DNA of 64,000 nucleotides from Actinomyces sp. UMB0138 (GCF_002849225.1 NZ_PKMC01000001.1:770476-834475); one strand, 5' to 3'. Shown: positions 37,077-47,361, numbered from the stretch's first letter. Made by a program: numbers and translations. The notes: generated by a model from the sequence alone, not told the origin.

Positions 37077-38327
37077 CTATCCCCTAACATGTCCCCGCCC
37101 GGTATATACCCAGGTAGTAGTTGTAAGTTCCTCTAACCCCATAGGACCGCGCGCGTGCATTTTTTGAGTCGAGATACCAATTTCGGCGCCGAGCCCAAGC
37201 TCCCCACCATCAGTAAATCTTGTGGAAGCATTTACTGCTATTGCGGCGGAATCTATCTGCTCGGTGAATTCTTCTATTACGCGCGCGTCCGTAGCCAGCA
37301 CCGCTTCTGTGTGGCCAGTTGAGTGCGCGCTAATAAACGAAACAGCTTCTTTTAGCCCAGATACCATTTTCACTGCCATATCCAACGACAGGTATTCGGT
37401 ATCCCAATCGCTCTCAGTGGCTTGCAACGCTTGTGGGACAAGTCCGCGCACCTGCGGGTCAGCGTGCAGACGCACGCCCGCCTCCAGCAACTTCCTGCAC
37501 AACCTAATTACTGCCTCGGCGCCAACATTTTCGTCGATCACCAGGGTTTCTGCGGCATTACACACGCCCACCCTAGAGGTCTTTGCGTCTAATACCACGG
37601 CCTCTGCCTGGTCTATGTCTGCACTGGCGTCAACGTAGATGTGGCAATTGCCTGTTCCAGTTTCAATGACCGGAACCTTCGCGTTTTGTACCACTGTCTG
37701 GATGAGGGATTTACCGCCCCGAGGGATTAGCAGATCGATCGAGCCGCGAGCAAGCATCAATCCTTTCGCCCCTTCCCTACCCAGGTCATCTAGGGATTGA
37801 ATCAGATTGGGATCGAATCCAGTCCGAACTAGAGCCTTCCCGATCACCCGGATCAGGGCAATGTTGGAGTAGCGGGCAGCTGAGCCCCCTCGTAGCAGCG
37901 CCGCATTGGAAGATTTCAGCGCCAATGCGGCCACGTCTACAGTCACATTGGGGCGGGCTTCATAGATGAGGCCGAGTACCCCAATTGGTACCCGCCTCTG
38001 CGTCAGGTCCAACCCATTCTGTAGTCGACTTCCCCGAACTATTTGTCCGATGGGATCAGCCAGGGTTGCTACGTGCCGCACTGCGGCGGCAATATTTTCA
38101 AGGCGGTCTTGGGTTAACGTAAGGCGATCAAGCAGTCCGGCGCTCATCTGCTTGTCTTTGCCTGCTTTTACATCTAGGCGATTTGCGTGGAGCACCTCTT
38201 CAGCGTCTTGCAAAAGCTGGCCAGCGATTGCATTCAAGGCCGCGTTCTTTTGCGCAGTGGTTGCGCTGCGTAGCTGCCGTTGCGCCTTACGTGCGAGCTG
38301 TGCTCGCTGCACTATTTGATCGTTCAT
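37077..38327 (-). CDS. proA: Gamma-glutamyl phosphate reductase
   Basis: Second enzyme of proline synthesis; reduces glutamyl phosphate to the semialdehyde. The 416-residue aldehyde-dehydrogenase-like protein shows RVPIGVLGLIYEARPNVT, LLRGGSAA, the LIPRGGKSLI segment and the catalytic Cys in SRVGVCNAAETLV (about 259). The start follows the proB stop by one base, so proB and proA form a coupled pair. Confidence 0.97.
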   Translation of the reverse strand: MNDQIVQRAQLARKAQRQLRSATTAQKNAALNAIAGQLLQDAEEVLHANRLDVKAGKDKQMSAGLLDRLTLTQDRLENIAAAVRHVATLADPIGQIVRGSRLQNGLDLTQRRVPIGVLGLIYEARPNVTVDVAALALKSSNAALLRGGSAARYSNIALIRVIGKALVRTGFDPNLIQSLDDLGREGAKGLMLARGSIDLLIPRGGKSLIQTVVQNAKVPVIETGTGNCHIYVDASADIDQAEAVVLDAKTSRVGVCNAAETLVIDENVGAEAVIRLCRKLLEAGVRLHADPQVRGLVPQALQATESDWDTEYLSLDMAVKMVSGLKEAVSFISAHSTGHTEAVLATDARVIEEFTEQIDSAAIAVNASTRFTDGGELGLGAEIGISTQKMHARGPMGLEELTTTTWVYTGRGHVRG

Positions 38328-38328
38328 A

Positions 38329-39468
38329 TTAGAATCCCGCTGCTTCTACATCTGTGGCTCTTACCGACATATCGTCGCGGTGGACTACAGGTCTTGCCAC
38401 TTCTCCAATTTGCGCAATTTTTTCTGAGGTTAGGCCTTTGATCTGTTCGATTTCTACCGACGAGAAGCCAGCTACTCCCCTGCCTAGGACGCTGTCCTGG
38501 TAACGCATTTCTACCACCGAGCCGGCGGGGAATGTACCTTCTACACCTACCACTCCAGCAGCTAACAACGAAGAATGTTTTTTCCCTACGGCTAGCGCTG
38601 CACCCTCGTCAATTTTTACGGAACCTGCCACACGGGCGGCGTCCGCTATCCAGTCCGCCCTAGAGGGGCGGCGCTTGCCACACCCCTTAAACCAGGTGCC
38701 TACGTCAGCCCCGGCCAGCCCTTGCGAAAGGTCATCTGCGGCCAGTAGCAGAGTGTCAATTCCCGAGGACGTGGCCATTGTCGCGGCATGTAGCTTGGTG
38801 ACCATGCCCCCTGTGCCGATCTCCTTGCCAGCCCCGCTCGCCCGCACTCCGGCAACATCGCTGGCACTGCGGACGGTCTTGATCCGTTTTGCTCCTTCAA
38901 GTGAGGGCGGCTTGTCGTAAAGACCGTCCACATCGGTGGCCAATACCAGAAGATCTGCATCAACAAGTTGGGCAACCAGTGCTGCCAACCTGTCGTTGTC
39001 GCCGAAACGGATCTCGCCGGTAGCAACCGCATCGTTTTCGTTTACGATCGGCACTACCCCAAGACTCAACAACTTCTCGAAGGAGGCTTTGGCATTCTTG
39101 TAATGAGACCGGCGCATCACGTCATCGCCTGTCAGTAAGATCTGCGCAACTAGTTTGTGGTGGGCTTGGAAAGCAGCAGACCAACGCGCCACCAAGAGTC
39201 CCTGCCCCATGGCGGCACAAGCCTGCACCGCGGCCAGATCGCGAGGGCGGCGAGCGTATCTCAGTGGCGTCATGCCGGCCGCTACCGCACCGGATGACAC
39301 TATCACTACCTGCCCACCCCGGTTACACCGGCTGGCAACTAAGGCTGCCACCCGGTCAAGCCGGTTTAGGTCTAGCCCGCCATCAGAGCGGGTGAGCGAA
39401 GAAGAACCTAGTTTTACAACGATTCTTCTGGCAGTAGCTATTGCTTCTACAGGTCGGGATCCGTCCAT
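38329..39468 (-). CDS. proB: Glutamate 5-kinase
   Basis: First enzyme of proline synthesis and usual feedback-inhibition point. The 379-residue protein has the amino-acid-kinase fold ([59 protein letters not shown]) and a C-terminal PUA domain (about 285-370), the full-length form. Its start lies inside the obg gene, with a 22-base overlap, so translation of proB probably depends on that of obg. Confidence 0.97.
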   Translation of the reverse strand: MDGSRPVEAIATARRIVVKLGSSSLTRSDGGLDLNRLDRVAALVASRCNRGGQVVIVSSGAVAAGMTPLRYARRPRDLAAVQACAAMGQGLLVARWSAAFQAHHKLVAQILLTGDDVMRRSHYKNAKASFEKLLSLGVVPIVNENDAVATGEIRFGDNDRLAALVAQLVDADLLVLATDVDGLYDKPPSLEGAKRIKTVRSASDVAGVRASGAGKEIGTGGMVTKLHAATMATSSGIDTLLLAADDLSQGLAGADVGTWFKGCGKRRPSRADWIADAARVAGSVKIDEGAALAVGKKHSSLLAAGVVGVEGTFPAGSVVEMRYQDSVLGRGVAGFSSVEIEQIKGLTSEKIAQIGEVARPVVHRDDMSVRATDVEAAGF

Positions 39469-40961
39469 AGTCCCTCTTCCTTCTCGGCAGCCAGCTCAGA
39501 GCGAGCCGCAGCCTTTGCATCCATGCGCGAGTAGTAGTCACGGCGCTTTTCTTCCCTGGTTGGGCGGGAGCGTTGGTCCAACCTTAGGTCTTCGCCGCGG
39601 CGGCCGAGCAATTCGGCTCCGGTAGACATCGTGGGTTCCCAATCGAACAGGACGCCATCGGTTATATCACCGATAACTACAGTGTCTCCGGCATGCGCCC
39701 CGGCTTCTAGCAGCAGATCTTCCACTCCTGCTGCGTTGAGCCTGTCTGCCAAGTATCCAACCGCTTCATCGTTACCGAAGTCTGTTTGGATTACCCAGCG
39801 CTCCGGGTTGCGACCGCGCACCTGGTACAGCGGCTCTCCGTCCCGAGTATGCTTAGTGACCGTAATCTTCGGCGCCCCTACGGGGGCAGGCCGAAGCACC
39901 TGCCGCACTTCCGGTTCTGCCGGCATCTTCGCCCTCTGTTCTTCCACAAGCTTGCCGAGGGCGAAAGACAGTTCGCGCAGCCCTTCATGAGAAAGTGCCG
40001 ACACTTCGTAAAGTGGCCATCCCCTCTGCTTTAGCTGTTCGCGCACCAGATCCGCCATGTCTTTGCCATCAGGCAGATCGACCTTGTTGAGGACGACTAC
40101 GCGCGGGCGCTCCGCTAGAGGAATCACGCCCTCCAGCTTGTCTAGATCAGATTCGTAGTTAGACAGCTCGTCCTCGATAGTTTGCAGGTCATCTACGGGG
40201 TTGCGATCTGGCTCGAAGGCAATCGCATCCAGGACGTGCACAATAACCGAGCACCGCTCAATATGGCGAAGGAAGTCCAGACCCAGGCCCTTGCCCTGCG
40301 ACGCTCCGGGAATAAGACCCGGCACGTCCGCAATGGTGTAGCGGAACTGATCGGCCTTTACTACCCCCAGATTCGGAACCAGCGTCGTAAAGGGGTAGTC
40401 TGCGATCTTGGGGCGAGCAGCCGACAAAGCAGCAATTAGCGAGGACTTGCCACTAGATGGGAAGCCTACAAGCGCCACGTCGGCGACAGACTTGAGCTCC
40501 ATGACAACTGTCGCCTCGCTGCCCGGTTCGCCTAGCAGCGCAAACCCCGGCGCCTTGCGTTTCTTCGAGGAAAGCGCACTATTGCCTAGCCCGCCGGCAC
40601 CGCCAGACGCGATCATGTATTCCTGGCCTTCAGCAGACAGATCGGCCAGCACATTGCCGGCCTGATCCTTGATCACGGTTCCCTGCGGAACCGGCAAGAT
40701 TAGATCCGCTCCGTTCTTGCCAGAACGCATATCCCCCATACCTGGAGTGCCATTTTCTGCGCGCCGATGCGGCAGGTGGTGGAAGTCCAAAAGCGTGGTC
40801 GTACCCATGTCTACGCGGGCAATCACCGAACCACCGTGACCGCCGTTGCCACCGTCGGGACCGCCCAGCGGCTTATATTTTTCACGGCGAATAGAGACAC
40901 AGCCGTGACCGCCGTTGCCACCGGCAGCACTGAGGGTTACTCGATCAACAAAGTTAGCCAT
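39447..40961 (-). CDS. obgE: Obg-family GTPase (ribosome assembly / stress)
   Basis: Essential large-subunit-associated GTPase. The 504-residue protein has the glycine-rich Obg domain ([18 protein letters not shown] onwards, residues 1-158), the G domain with P-loop [21 protein letters not shown] and NKVDLP, an OCT domain (about 350-430) and a charged C-terminal extension typical of actinobacterial Obg. AAGGAG precedes the ATG. An intrinsic terminator lies between it and rpmA, so obg-proBA may have its own promoter or rely on read-through. Confidence 0.97.
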   Translation of the reverse strand: MANFVDRVTLSAAGGNGGHGCVSIRREKYKPLGGPDGGNGGHGGSVIARVDMGTTTLLDFHHLPHRRAENGTPGMGDMRSGKNGADLILPVPQGTVIKDQAGNVLADLSAEGQEYMIASGGAGGLGNSALSSKKRKAPGFALLGEPGSEATVVMELKSVADVALVGFPSSGKSSLIAALSAARPKIADYPFTTLVPNLGVVKADQFRYTIADVPGLIPGASQGKGLGLDFLRHIERCSVIVHVLDAIAFEPDRNPVDDLQTIEDELSNYESDLDKLEGVIPLAERPRVVVLNKVDLPDGKDMADLVREQLKQRGWPLYEVSALSHEGLRELSFALGKLVEEQRAKMPAEPEVRQVLRPAPVGAPKITVTKHTRDGEPLYQVRGRNPERWVIQTDFGNDEAVGYLADRLNAAGVEDLLLEAGAHAGDTVVIGDITDGVLFDWEPTMSTGAELLGRRGEDLRLDQRSRPTREEKRRDYYSRMDAKAAARSELAAEKEEGLWTDPDL

Positions 40962-40991
40962 TGGTTACTCCTTACAAGTAGCCAGGATATA

Positions 40992-41022
40992 CAAAAATGG
41001 GGGCGGACAACGTCCGCCCCCA
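40992..41022 (-). terminator. Intrinsic terminator between rpmA and obg
   Basis: On the minus strand, 11-bp arms TGGGGGCGGAC / GTCCGCCCCCA with a 3-nt loop are followed by TTTTT. It sits 15 bases after the rpmA stop and should cut the high ribosomal-protein transcription before obg. Confidence 0.9.
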
Positions 41023-41037
41023 CTGAAAGCCTAAAAC

Positions 41038-41289
41038 CTAGGCAGTGACGATATTTACAACCTTGCGGCCGTGACGGGTGCCGAATTCAACGGCTCCAGC
41101 TGCCAGGGCGAACAGGGTGTCATCCTTGCCACGGCCGACGTTGACGCCGGGGTGGAAGTGGGTGCCGCGCTGGCGGACCAGAATTTCGCCTGCGTTCACG
41201 GTCTGACCGCCGAAGCGCTTCACACCAAGGTGCTGCGCGTTCGAATCACGGCCGTTACGGGACGAACTAAGACCCTTCTTAGTTGACAT
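41038..41289 (-). CDS. rpmA: 50S ribosomal protein L27
   Basis: Large-subunit protein near the peptidyl-transferase centre. The 83-residue sequence has [21 protein letters not shown] (core [17 protein letters not shown]), and [24 protein letters not shown], the L27 signature. The short N-terminus lacks the cleavable extension known in Firmicutes. It lies 27 bases after rplU in the conserved rplU-rpmA pair. Confidence 0.98.
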   Translation of the reverse strand: MSTKKGLSSSRNGRDSNAQHLGVKRFGGQTVNAGEILVRQRGTHFHPGVNVGRGKDDTLFALAAGAVEFGTRHGRKVVNIVTA

Positions 41290-41316
41290 ATTTTCACGCT
41301 TCCTTAGTAGTAAAGA

Positions 41317-41625
41317 TCAGGCGATCGAGGTGATCTTCACCGCGGTCAGTGGCTGACGGTGGCCCTGACGCTTGCGGTAACCCGTCTTGTTCTTGTACTT
41401 GATGATGTTGATCTTCGGGCCCTTAGTAGGCTCGAGGACCTCTGCCTTGACAGTTGCCTTTTCCAGGGCGGAGGCATCGGTGGTGACCTTGCCACCATCG
41501 CCGATCATGACGGGCTGGAAGGTGACCTCGTCACCTACTGCTGCATCCAGCCGGTCGACGACGATAACGTCTCCGACGGAGACCTTCTCCTGGCGGCCAC
41601 CGGCCTTGACGATCGCGTAGACCAC
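41317..41625 (-). CDS. rplU: 50S ribosomal protein L21
   Basis: Large-subunit protein of 102 residues beginning [19 protein letters not shown]. The GTG at 41625 is chosen because homologues start here and AAGAGGA lies upstream; the frame is open further up but that part has no homology. The C-terminus [16 protein letters not shown] is the L21 signature. A promoter-like TATAAA (complement of 41718-41723) lies about 95 bases upstream, allowing transcription separate from rne. Confidence 0.97.
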   Translation of the reverse strand: MVYAIVKAGGRQEKVSVGDVIVVDRLDAAVGDEVTFQPVMIGDGGKVTTDASALEKATVKAEVLEPTKGPKINIIKYKNKTGYRKRQGHRQPLTAVKITSIA

Positions 41626-41768
41626 GTTAGACTCATTCCTCTTGTTGATATGGACAAATTTTAAAAGCAACCTAAGCTGCTCGCGCAAAGTGCGCACCGA
41701 CGATCAAGGTTACGTGTTTTATACCCGTTAGAGCAACCACCTTGACCTGATTGTATGCGACATCACGC

Positions 41769-44123
41769 CTACCGAATCATGACTCCACTAGTCGAGCTGG
41801 AGGAGTCAGTTTTCACCGAGGCCGAAGTTGCGGCACGACGGCGATGGCGCCGTTTAGGAGTTTCCTCTTTAGATTCCCCTTCCGCACCCGACTTCGGATC
41901 GGGAAGCTGAATATCGGAGATATCCATCTTCGCAGCGCGTTTCCGCTTATTAGCGCTTTTTACCTCGGGAAGTTCCAAATGTGGTGTATTCCGCTTTTCT
42001 TTGCGGTTGCTCTTGGAGTGACCTTCCTTGGGCTGTTTTTCCTTCGGCGGCCTATTTTCGGTAGCCTCTGCGCTGTTTTGTTCAGCCTGCCCCCGCTGGA
42101 TGCGCGCCTCGGACTCGGTGGGACCTTCATGGGACTTTTCGGCTGCCTTAGCAATAGCCGCTAGAGTATCGCGCGTCTTCTGGTCGGCCTCGTGGACCCG
42201 TTCAGAGGAGGCTCCTTGTTTGGCCGCTTCCTTCCGCCTTTGCGCCGCCTTCTTATCTTTCTTGTTGGCGGCAGCGTTGGTCTCGCCTCGTTCAACCGGA
42301 TGCTGGTGCACTATGAAACCGCGACCATCGCAGCATTCACATGGGGTCGAGAAGGCTTCGACCAGGCCTTGGCCCACCCTTTTCCTGGTCATTTGGACCA
42401 GCCCGAGGGCGGTTACCTCAGTTACCTGGTGGCGAGTGCGATCCCGCCCCAAGCATTCGATGAGTCGGCGGAGCACCAGCGACCTGTTGGATTCAAGCAC
42501 CATGTCCACGAAGTCGATGACGATGATGCCGCCAATGTCGCGCAGGCGCAGCTGCCGAACGATCTCTTCAGCCGACTCTAGATTGTTCTTGGTAACTGTT
42601 TCCTCTAGAGTCCCCTGCTTGCCACCGGTGTACTTGCCGGTGTTAACGTCGATCACCGTCATCGCCTCGGTGCGATCGATAATTAGGTAGCCCCCCGAAG
42701 GTAGCCAGACTTTTCGGTCCATGCCCTTGGCTAGCTGTTCGTCAATACGGTGGGCAGCAAAAATGTCATCATTCTTCGCCCACTGATGCACCCGGTCTAG
42801 CAAGTCTGGACTGAGTTCCTTCACGTAATCGTGAATCGACTTGTACGCGTCCTTGCCCTGGACTACAAGCGAGTTGAAATCCTCGTTGAAAATGTCTCGG
42901 ACTACCCGGAGTGCTAGTTCCGGTTCACCTTTCAAAAGCATCGGAGCCTTGGTGGCCTTCGCTGACTTGTCCTGAACTGACTGCCACTGGCTAGCCAGGC
43001 GCTCAATGTCGGCACGGATCTGCTCCTCGGTTGCGCCCTCGGCGGCTGTGCGGACAATGACGCCGTTGCCTTTGGGAACCACGTCCTTCAAAATCGATTT
43101 GAGCCTAGACCTCTCGGAACCCGGAAGCTTCCGGGAAATACCCATCATGTTGCCGCCCGGGACCATGACCAGGTAGCGCCCCGCCAGGGTGATTTGGGCG
43201 GTCAAACGGGCTCCCTTGTGCCCAATCGGATCTTTAGTGACCTGCACCATGATCTTGTCGCCAGATTTTAGCGCCTGCTCGATCTTGCGTGGCTTACCTG
43301 CCATCCCCAGACCGTCCCAGTTAACCTCGCCAGCATAGAGAACAGCGTTACGGCCGCGTCCCAGGTCAACGAATGCAGCCTCCATCGAAGGCAACACGTT
43401 TTGCACTCGGCCCAGGAAGATTGAGCCGACCATCGACACCTGCGTGTGCGAGGCAACGTAGTGCTCGACCAGCAGATCGTCCTCGAGGACCGCAATCTGG
43501 TTGAGGCCGTCCTCTTCGCGAACTATCATGTCGCGCTTTACGGACTCCCGCCTGGCAAGGAACTCAGCCTCGGTAATCGAGTGGCGCTTGCGCCCCTCTC
43601 TTCTCCCCTCACGGCGACGCTGCTTCTTAGCTTCCAGACGAGTCGACCCCTTGAGGGCGGTGACTTCGTTCATTACTTCTTCAGTCGAAGCTACCGAATC
43701 GTCCGCCCCAGCTGATCGCCTACGGCGGCGCCGCCGCCTAGAAGAGGATTCTTCTTCGGCATCCTCGTTCTCTTCTTTCGAGGGCGACTTGTCAGCTTCA
43801 GCCTTGGACTGCTTTGAGTCACTACTACGGCGGCGCCTCCGCGTCTTCCGTGAGGATTTCTGCTCGCCTGCTTCTTCTGCGTCAGAATCCGGCTTTGCCG
43901 ACTCATTCTTCTTATTAGAACGAGACTTCTTCTTCGAAGCCTGCTCGTCACCCTTTTTCGCAGACTTCGTCCCCTTGGACTTCTTGTCAGAATGCTTCTC
44001 GTTTTCAGGTCCTGCGCTCTGTTGCACTGGAGCGGGCACTGCGTTCGCCAGATCGGGAGCTTGGAAAAGCAACGTGGCGGCCGGTGCGGGTGCCACCGTC
44101 GACTGTTCAGTTGATTTAGACAC
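41769..44123 (-). CDS. rne: Ribonuclease E/G family endoribonuclease
   Basis: Main mRNA/rRNA-processing endonuclease, 784 residues. A disordered N-terminal extension (about 1-200) rich in Lys/Glu/Arg includes poly-Arg patches. It is followed by the S1-like domain (SMVGSIFLGRVQNVLPSMEAAFVDLG), catalytic core with IDRTEAMTVIDVNTGKYTG and the metal-binding IIVIDFVDM, and a Zn-link CECCDGRG. A basic, disordered C-terminal tail (about 640-784) follows. The GTG at 44123 is preferred, with AAGGAA upstream; earlier in-frame codons would read through the structured leader. It heads the rne-rplU-rpmA-obg order. Confidence 0.95.
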   Translation of the reverse strand: MSKSTEQSTVAPAPAATLLFQAPDLANAVPAPVQQSAGPENEKHSDKKSKGTKSAKKGDEQASKKKSRSNKKNESAKPDSDAEEAGEQKSSRKTRRRRRSSDSKQSKAEADKSPSKEENEDAEEESSSRRRRRRRRSAGADDSVASTEEVMNEVTALKGSTRLEAKKQRRREGRREGRKRHSITEAEFLARRESVKRDMIVREEDGLNQIAVLEDDLLVEHYVASHTQVSMVGSIFLGRVQNVLPSMEAAFVDLGRGRNAVLYAGEVNWDGLGMAGKPRKIEQALKSGDKIMVQVTKDPIGHKGARLTAQITLAGRYLVMVPGGNMMGISRKLPGSERSRLKSILKDVVPKGNGVIVRTAAEGATEEQIRADIERLASQWQSVQDKSAKATKAPMLLKGEPELALRVVRDIFNEDFNSLVVQGKDAYKSIHDYVKELSPDLLDRVHQWAKNDDIFAAHRIDEQLAKGMDRKVWLPSGGYLIIDRTEAMTVIDVNTGKYTGGKQGTLEETVTKNNLESAEEIVRQLRLRDIGGIIVIDFVDMVLESNRSLVLRRLIECLGRDRTRHQVTEVTALGLVQMTRKRVGQGLVEAFSTPCECCDGRGFIVHQHPVERGETNAAANKKDKKAAQRRKEAAKQGASSERVHEADQKTRDTLAAIAKAAEKSHEGPTESEARIQRGQAEQNSAEATENRPPKEKQPKEGHSKSNRKEKRNTPHLELPEVKSANKRKRAAKMDISDIQLPDPKSGAEGESKEETPKRRHRRRAATSASVKTDSSSSTSGVMIR

Positions 44124-44270
44124 TAGATATTCCTTTATTTTGCGGACTGGCACGCATCTGCCGTCCCGTCTCGCGCCTTGGCGCGGAAGTCTTTCACGCT
44201 TTCTAACAACGGCCCGCGGGCCGGAGAAAGCCACCGAGCTTGGGATGCGCAGCTCGGCAACTTGTTCCAT
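44124..44270 (-). promoter_or_regulatory. Structured 5' leader of the RNase E gene
   Basis: Three separate dyads stand in a row on the minus strand: CCGAGCT/AGCTCGG (44234-44257), the palindrome CGGCCCGCGGGCCG (44210-44223) and CGCGCC/GGCGCG (44172-44185). RNase E messages in other bacteria are autoregulated through leader hairpins. The region also forms an in-frame extension of the gene, but codon content does not support translation. Confidence 0.55.
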
Positions 44271-44503
44271 TATTCCACAGGAAGCAGGTTAAGGATTAAG
44301 TGATACTAGTGATGCGAAAAACAATCAGGTGGTAACTAGAGCTAACCCGCAGAAAAAGCATCAAAACGCTGGCGATTTCTATGAATTCTAAACAGTTGTT
44401 TAGTATCTTAATGACATGGTTGTCATCAAGTGGGTGCAATTACCTACCGATAGACAACGCAAGTATCAATAGATCTACCCATTCAAGCGGAAAGGCATAG
44501 AAA
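44271..44503 (+). promoter_or_regulatory. Divergent rne/cydA promoter region with two dyads
   Basis: No gene is seen. Two AT-rich inverted repeats lie 78-115 bases before cydA: CTAAAC/GTTTAG with a 4-base centre (44388-44403) and ATGACA/TGTCAT with a 4-base centre (44411-44426). They are candidate binding sites for a regulator of cytochrome bd. Neither matches the DosR, Rex or CRP consensus I know. A GGAAAGG ribosome binding site stands before cydA. Confidence 0.55.
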
Positions 44504-46123
44504 ATGTCTGTCGCCCCGACAGCGCTAGATGCGCTCACTCTGGCGCGGTGGCAGTTCGGTATTACTACCGTCTACCACTTCATTTTGGTTCCGCTCACCA
44601 TCGGTCTATCTTTATTCGTCGCCTGCATGCAGACCATGTGGGTACGCACCGGTAAAGATTACTGGCTGAAGGCGACGCGGCTATTTGGCAAACTTTTCCT
44701 AATCAACTTCGCGCTCGGTGTCTCCACCGGTATCGTGCAGGAATTCCAGTTCGGCATGAACTGGTCTGAATATTCCCGTTACGTCGGAGACATCTTCGGC
44801 GCTCCCCTGGCAGTGGAAGCCCTGCTCTCCTTCTTCCTAGAATCCACCTTCATCGGTTTGTGGATCTTCGGTTGGGGACGCCTCTCTAAGAAGGCTCACA
44901 CCGCCATGATTTGGCTCGCCGCTCTCGGTGTCAACACCTCTGCACTGTGGATTATCGGCGCTAACTCCTGGATGCAGCACCCGGTTGGGGCTGTGTTCAA
45001 CCCCGAAACCGGGCGCGCCGAACTGGACGGCACTTCTGGTTTCTTGAAGGTTGTCTTCAATCCCACCCTGTGGCTCGCGTGGGTTCACGTTCTGACTACC
45101 TCGTGGCTGCTTAGCGCCGGGCTTATCGCAGGCGTAGCAATGTGGTGGATGGTGCGGACCGCTCGCACCGGAGCAACTACCTCCGCCGCAGTAACCGAGG
45201 TAGAAGCCGCAAAGACGACCGGCGCAACCACTACCGGCTCTTCGGTAGCTGGCACTAACTCCTCTGAGGTTCACCCCGCCGCTGGTGATGGCCGTTCCGA
45301 GGCACTGGCTGAATCTAAGAACATCTGGCATCCCATTGTTCGCTTTGGTTTGATGCTGATGCTCATCTCGGGCATTCTGACCGCTATCACCGGTCACGCC
45401 GAGGGCGTTCACATGGTTGCCGAACAGCCCACCAAGATGGCCGCCGCAGAAGCCATCTGCTCGACGCAGTCACACGCCCCGTTCACCATTGCCGCTTTCG
45501 GCAACGAATGCGGTAAGGACGGCAAGGGAATCACCCATATTGGCGAGATCCCGTCCATTGCTTCGATCCTGTCGGGCAACACGCCCTCGACCGAAGTTCA
45601 GGGCATGAACAACTTGAACGAAGCCTACGCTGGCGACTACGGAGTCGATAAGGTCACCCCGCCGGTTATGGCTACTTTCTGGTCGTTCCGCGCAATGATC
45701 GGTTTTGGTCTGCTGTCGGTACTGTTCGCAATCATCGGCCTGTACGCCACCCGCAAGGGCAAGGTAACCACTTCGACCGCGCTCTCCAAGTTCGGCCTGG
45801 CCATGATGCCGATGCCTCTACTAGGCATCGCCTTCGGCTGGATCTTCACCGAAATTGGTCGCCAGCCCTTCGTCGTATTCCCGAACAACCTCGCCGACCC
45901 TGTTGGCCAGGTGTGGATGCTCACCCAGTATGGCGTTTCTGGCGCTGTTCCGGCCGTGCAGGTACTGCTAACCATGATTCTGTTCACCGTTCTTTACGGT
46001 GCACTCGGTGTGGTTTGGTTCCTGCTAATGGTCCGCTACGCGAAGGAAGGCGTGCACACTCCTAAGGAGTCTGAAGAGCACGCCGAACACGCCGACGACA
46101 AGTCGCTATCGTTCGCGTACTAA
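44504..46123 (+). CDS. cydA: Cytochrome bd ubiquinol/menaquinol oxidase subunit I
   Basis: Haem-bearing quinol oxidase subunit of the high-affinity terminal oxidase, in the membrane. The 539-residue protein has LTLARWQFGITTVYHF (axial His) at the N-terminus, the quinol-loop Lys and Glu in QPTKMAAAEA and GRQPFVV in the C-terminal half; the Q-loop is the short type. Between helices 5 and 6, at about residues 219-272, is a Thr/Ala/Ser-rich insertion not found in E. coli CydA. First gene of cydABDC. Confidence 0.97.
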   Translation: MSVAPTALDALTLARWQFGITTVYHFILVPLTIGLSLFVACMQTMWVRTGKDYWLKATRLFGKLFLINFALGVSTGIVQEFQFGMNWSEYSRYVGDIFGAPLAVEALLSFFLESTFIGLWIFGWGRLSKKAHTAMIWLAALGVNTSALWIIGANSWMQHPVGAVFNPETGRAELDGTSGFLKVVFNPTLWLAWVHVLTTSWLLSAGLIAGVAMWWMVRTARTGATTSAAVTEVEAAKTTGATTTGSSVAGTNSSEVHPAAGDGRSEALAESKNIWHPIVRFGLMLMLISGILTAITGHAEGVHMVAEQPTKMAAAEAICSTQSHAPFTIAAFGNECGKDGKGITHIGEIPSIASILSGNTPSTEVQGMNNLNEAYAGDYGVDKVTPPVMATFWSFRAMIGFGLLSVLFAIIGLYATRKGKVTTSTALSKFGLAMMPMPLLGIAFGWIFTEIGRQPFVVFPNNLADPVGQVWMLTQYGVSGAVPAVQVLLTMILFTVLYGALGVVWFLLMVRYAKEGVHTPKESEEHAEHADDKSLSFAY

Positions 46124-46141
46124 GGATTTGAGGGACAAAAA

Positions 46142-47269
46142 ATGACATTTCTACAGGTTCTCTGGTTTATCCTTATCGCCGTCCTCTGGACTGGCTACCT
46201 GTTCCTCGAAGGGTTCTCGCTAGGAATTGGGATGACTCTCCCGTTCGTGGCCAAGAACGACAAGGAACGCACCCAGGTTATTCGCACTGTTGGGCCGGTT
46301 TGGGACGCCAACGAAGTATGGCTTCTGACCGCTGGCGGCGCTACCTTCGCAGCATTCCCCGAGTGGTATGCAACGATGTTCTCGGGTATGTACCTGGCAC
46401 TCTTCCTCATTCTGGTCTGCCTCATTCTGCGCATCTCTGCCGTTGAATGGCGCGCAAAGGTTGCTTCCGAAAAGTGGAGGGCACGCTGGGACGTAATGCA
46501 CGTGGTTGCAGCCTGGCTCGTACCGATCCTCTTCGGCGTTGCCTTCGCAAATCTGATCCAGGGCATGAAGATCCAGGTTGTGGATCCGAAGAATCCGCTC
46601 GTCGGTGTAAACCCGGCAGATGTGACCCCGGCTCTACTACAGACCCACGTTCACAACTTGACCGGCGGCTTCTTCTCGCTTCTCACTCCGTACACCATCC
46701 TTGGCGGCCTAATGCTCGCTGCGGTGTGGTTCGCACATGCGACCCTGTACGGTCAGCTGAAGACCACCGGCATCGTGTTCGACCGCTTCAAGGCTCTGTC
46801 TAAGAAGGCCACCATCGTGGCAGTCGCACTGGTTGCAGTGTTTGCACTGTGGGGCCAGTTCGCCTACTCTTCGCAGAAGCTCTTCGGCTGGATCCCGCTA
46901 GTGATCGCCGCTCTGGCGTTCATCGCCTCGGCATTCTTTGCCTTCATCGACCGTAACGGCCTAGCCTTCATCTGCTCTGGTGTTGGCATTGCCAGCGCAG
47001 TGGCGTGGGTATTCGCCTCGATGTTCCCGTCGGTAATGAAGTCCAGCATCGACCCGGCCTTCAACCTAACGATCGAGCAGGCCTCCTCCACTAACTCCAC
47101 CCTGATCGTGATGTCTATCGTTGCGGTCATCTTGGTACCGATTGTGCTGGGATACACCTGCTGGAGCTACTGGAAGTTCCGGGACCGGATCTCTATTGAT
47201 GATGTCTCGTCCAACCCCGGCGTTGTATGGGACAAGGTTCGTTCAGGAGCTAACTTCCTAGTTGGCTAG
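46142..47269 (+). CDS. cydB: Cytochrome bd oxidase subunit II
   Basis: Partner of CydA, 375 residues with eight predicted helices. LWFILIAVLWTGYLFLEGFSLGIGM (core WTGYLFLEGFSLGIGM) is the CydB N-terminal signature, followed by GPVWDANEVWLLTAGGATFAAFP (core WDANEVWLLTAGGATFAAFP). It lies 18 bases after cydA. A strong hairpin follows, before cydD. Confidence 0.97.
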   Translation: MTFLQVLWFILIAVLWTGYLFLEGFSLGIGMTLPFVAKNDKERTQVIRTVGPVWDANEVWLLTAGGATFAAFPEWYATMFSGMYLALFLILVCLILRISAVEWRAKVASEKWRARWDVMHVVAAWLVPILFGVAFANLIQGMKIQVVDPKNPLVGVNPADVTPALLQTHVHNLTGGFFSLLTPYTILGGLMLAAVWFAHATLYGQLKTTGIVFDRFKALSKKATIVAVALVAVFALWGQFAYSSQKLFGWIPLVIAALAFIASAFFAFIDRNGLAFICSGVGIASAVAWVFASMFPSVMKSSIDPAFNLTIEQASSTNSTLIVMSIVAVILVPIVLGYTCWSYWKFRDRISIDDVSSNPGVVWDKVRSGANFLVG

Positions 47270-47284
47270 TCCGAACTGACTTAG

Positions 47285-47314
47285 CTGGAGGGGCCACGAC
47301 CGTGGCCCCTCCAG
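47285..47314 (+). terminator. Hairpin between cydB and cydD (attenuator or partial terminator)
   Basis: Perfect 14-bp arms CTGGAGGGGCCACG / CGTGGCCCCTCCAG with two bases between. No T-tract follows, so read-through is expected. It may separate expression of the oxidase genes from that of the assembly transporter. An upstream GTG of the cydD frame (47302) lies within the stem. Confidence 0.65.
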
Positions 47315-47361
47315 TTGCGTCTAATAGCAAAACTTCAGAAAAGTATGAAAGCCTAAGGCCC

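Noticed and set aside
43501..44292. 263-codon open frame on the plus strand
   Set aside because: Antisense to the low-complexity N-terminus of RNase E and its leader; long only because the region is repetitive in codon use.
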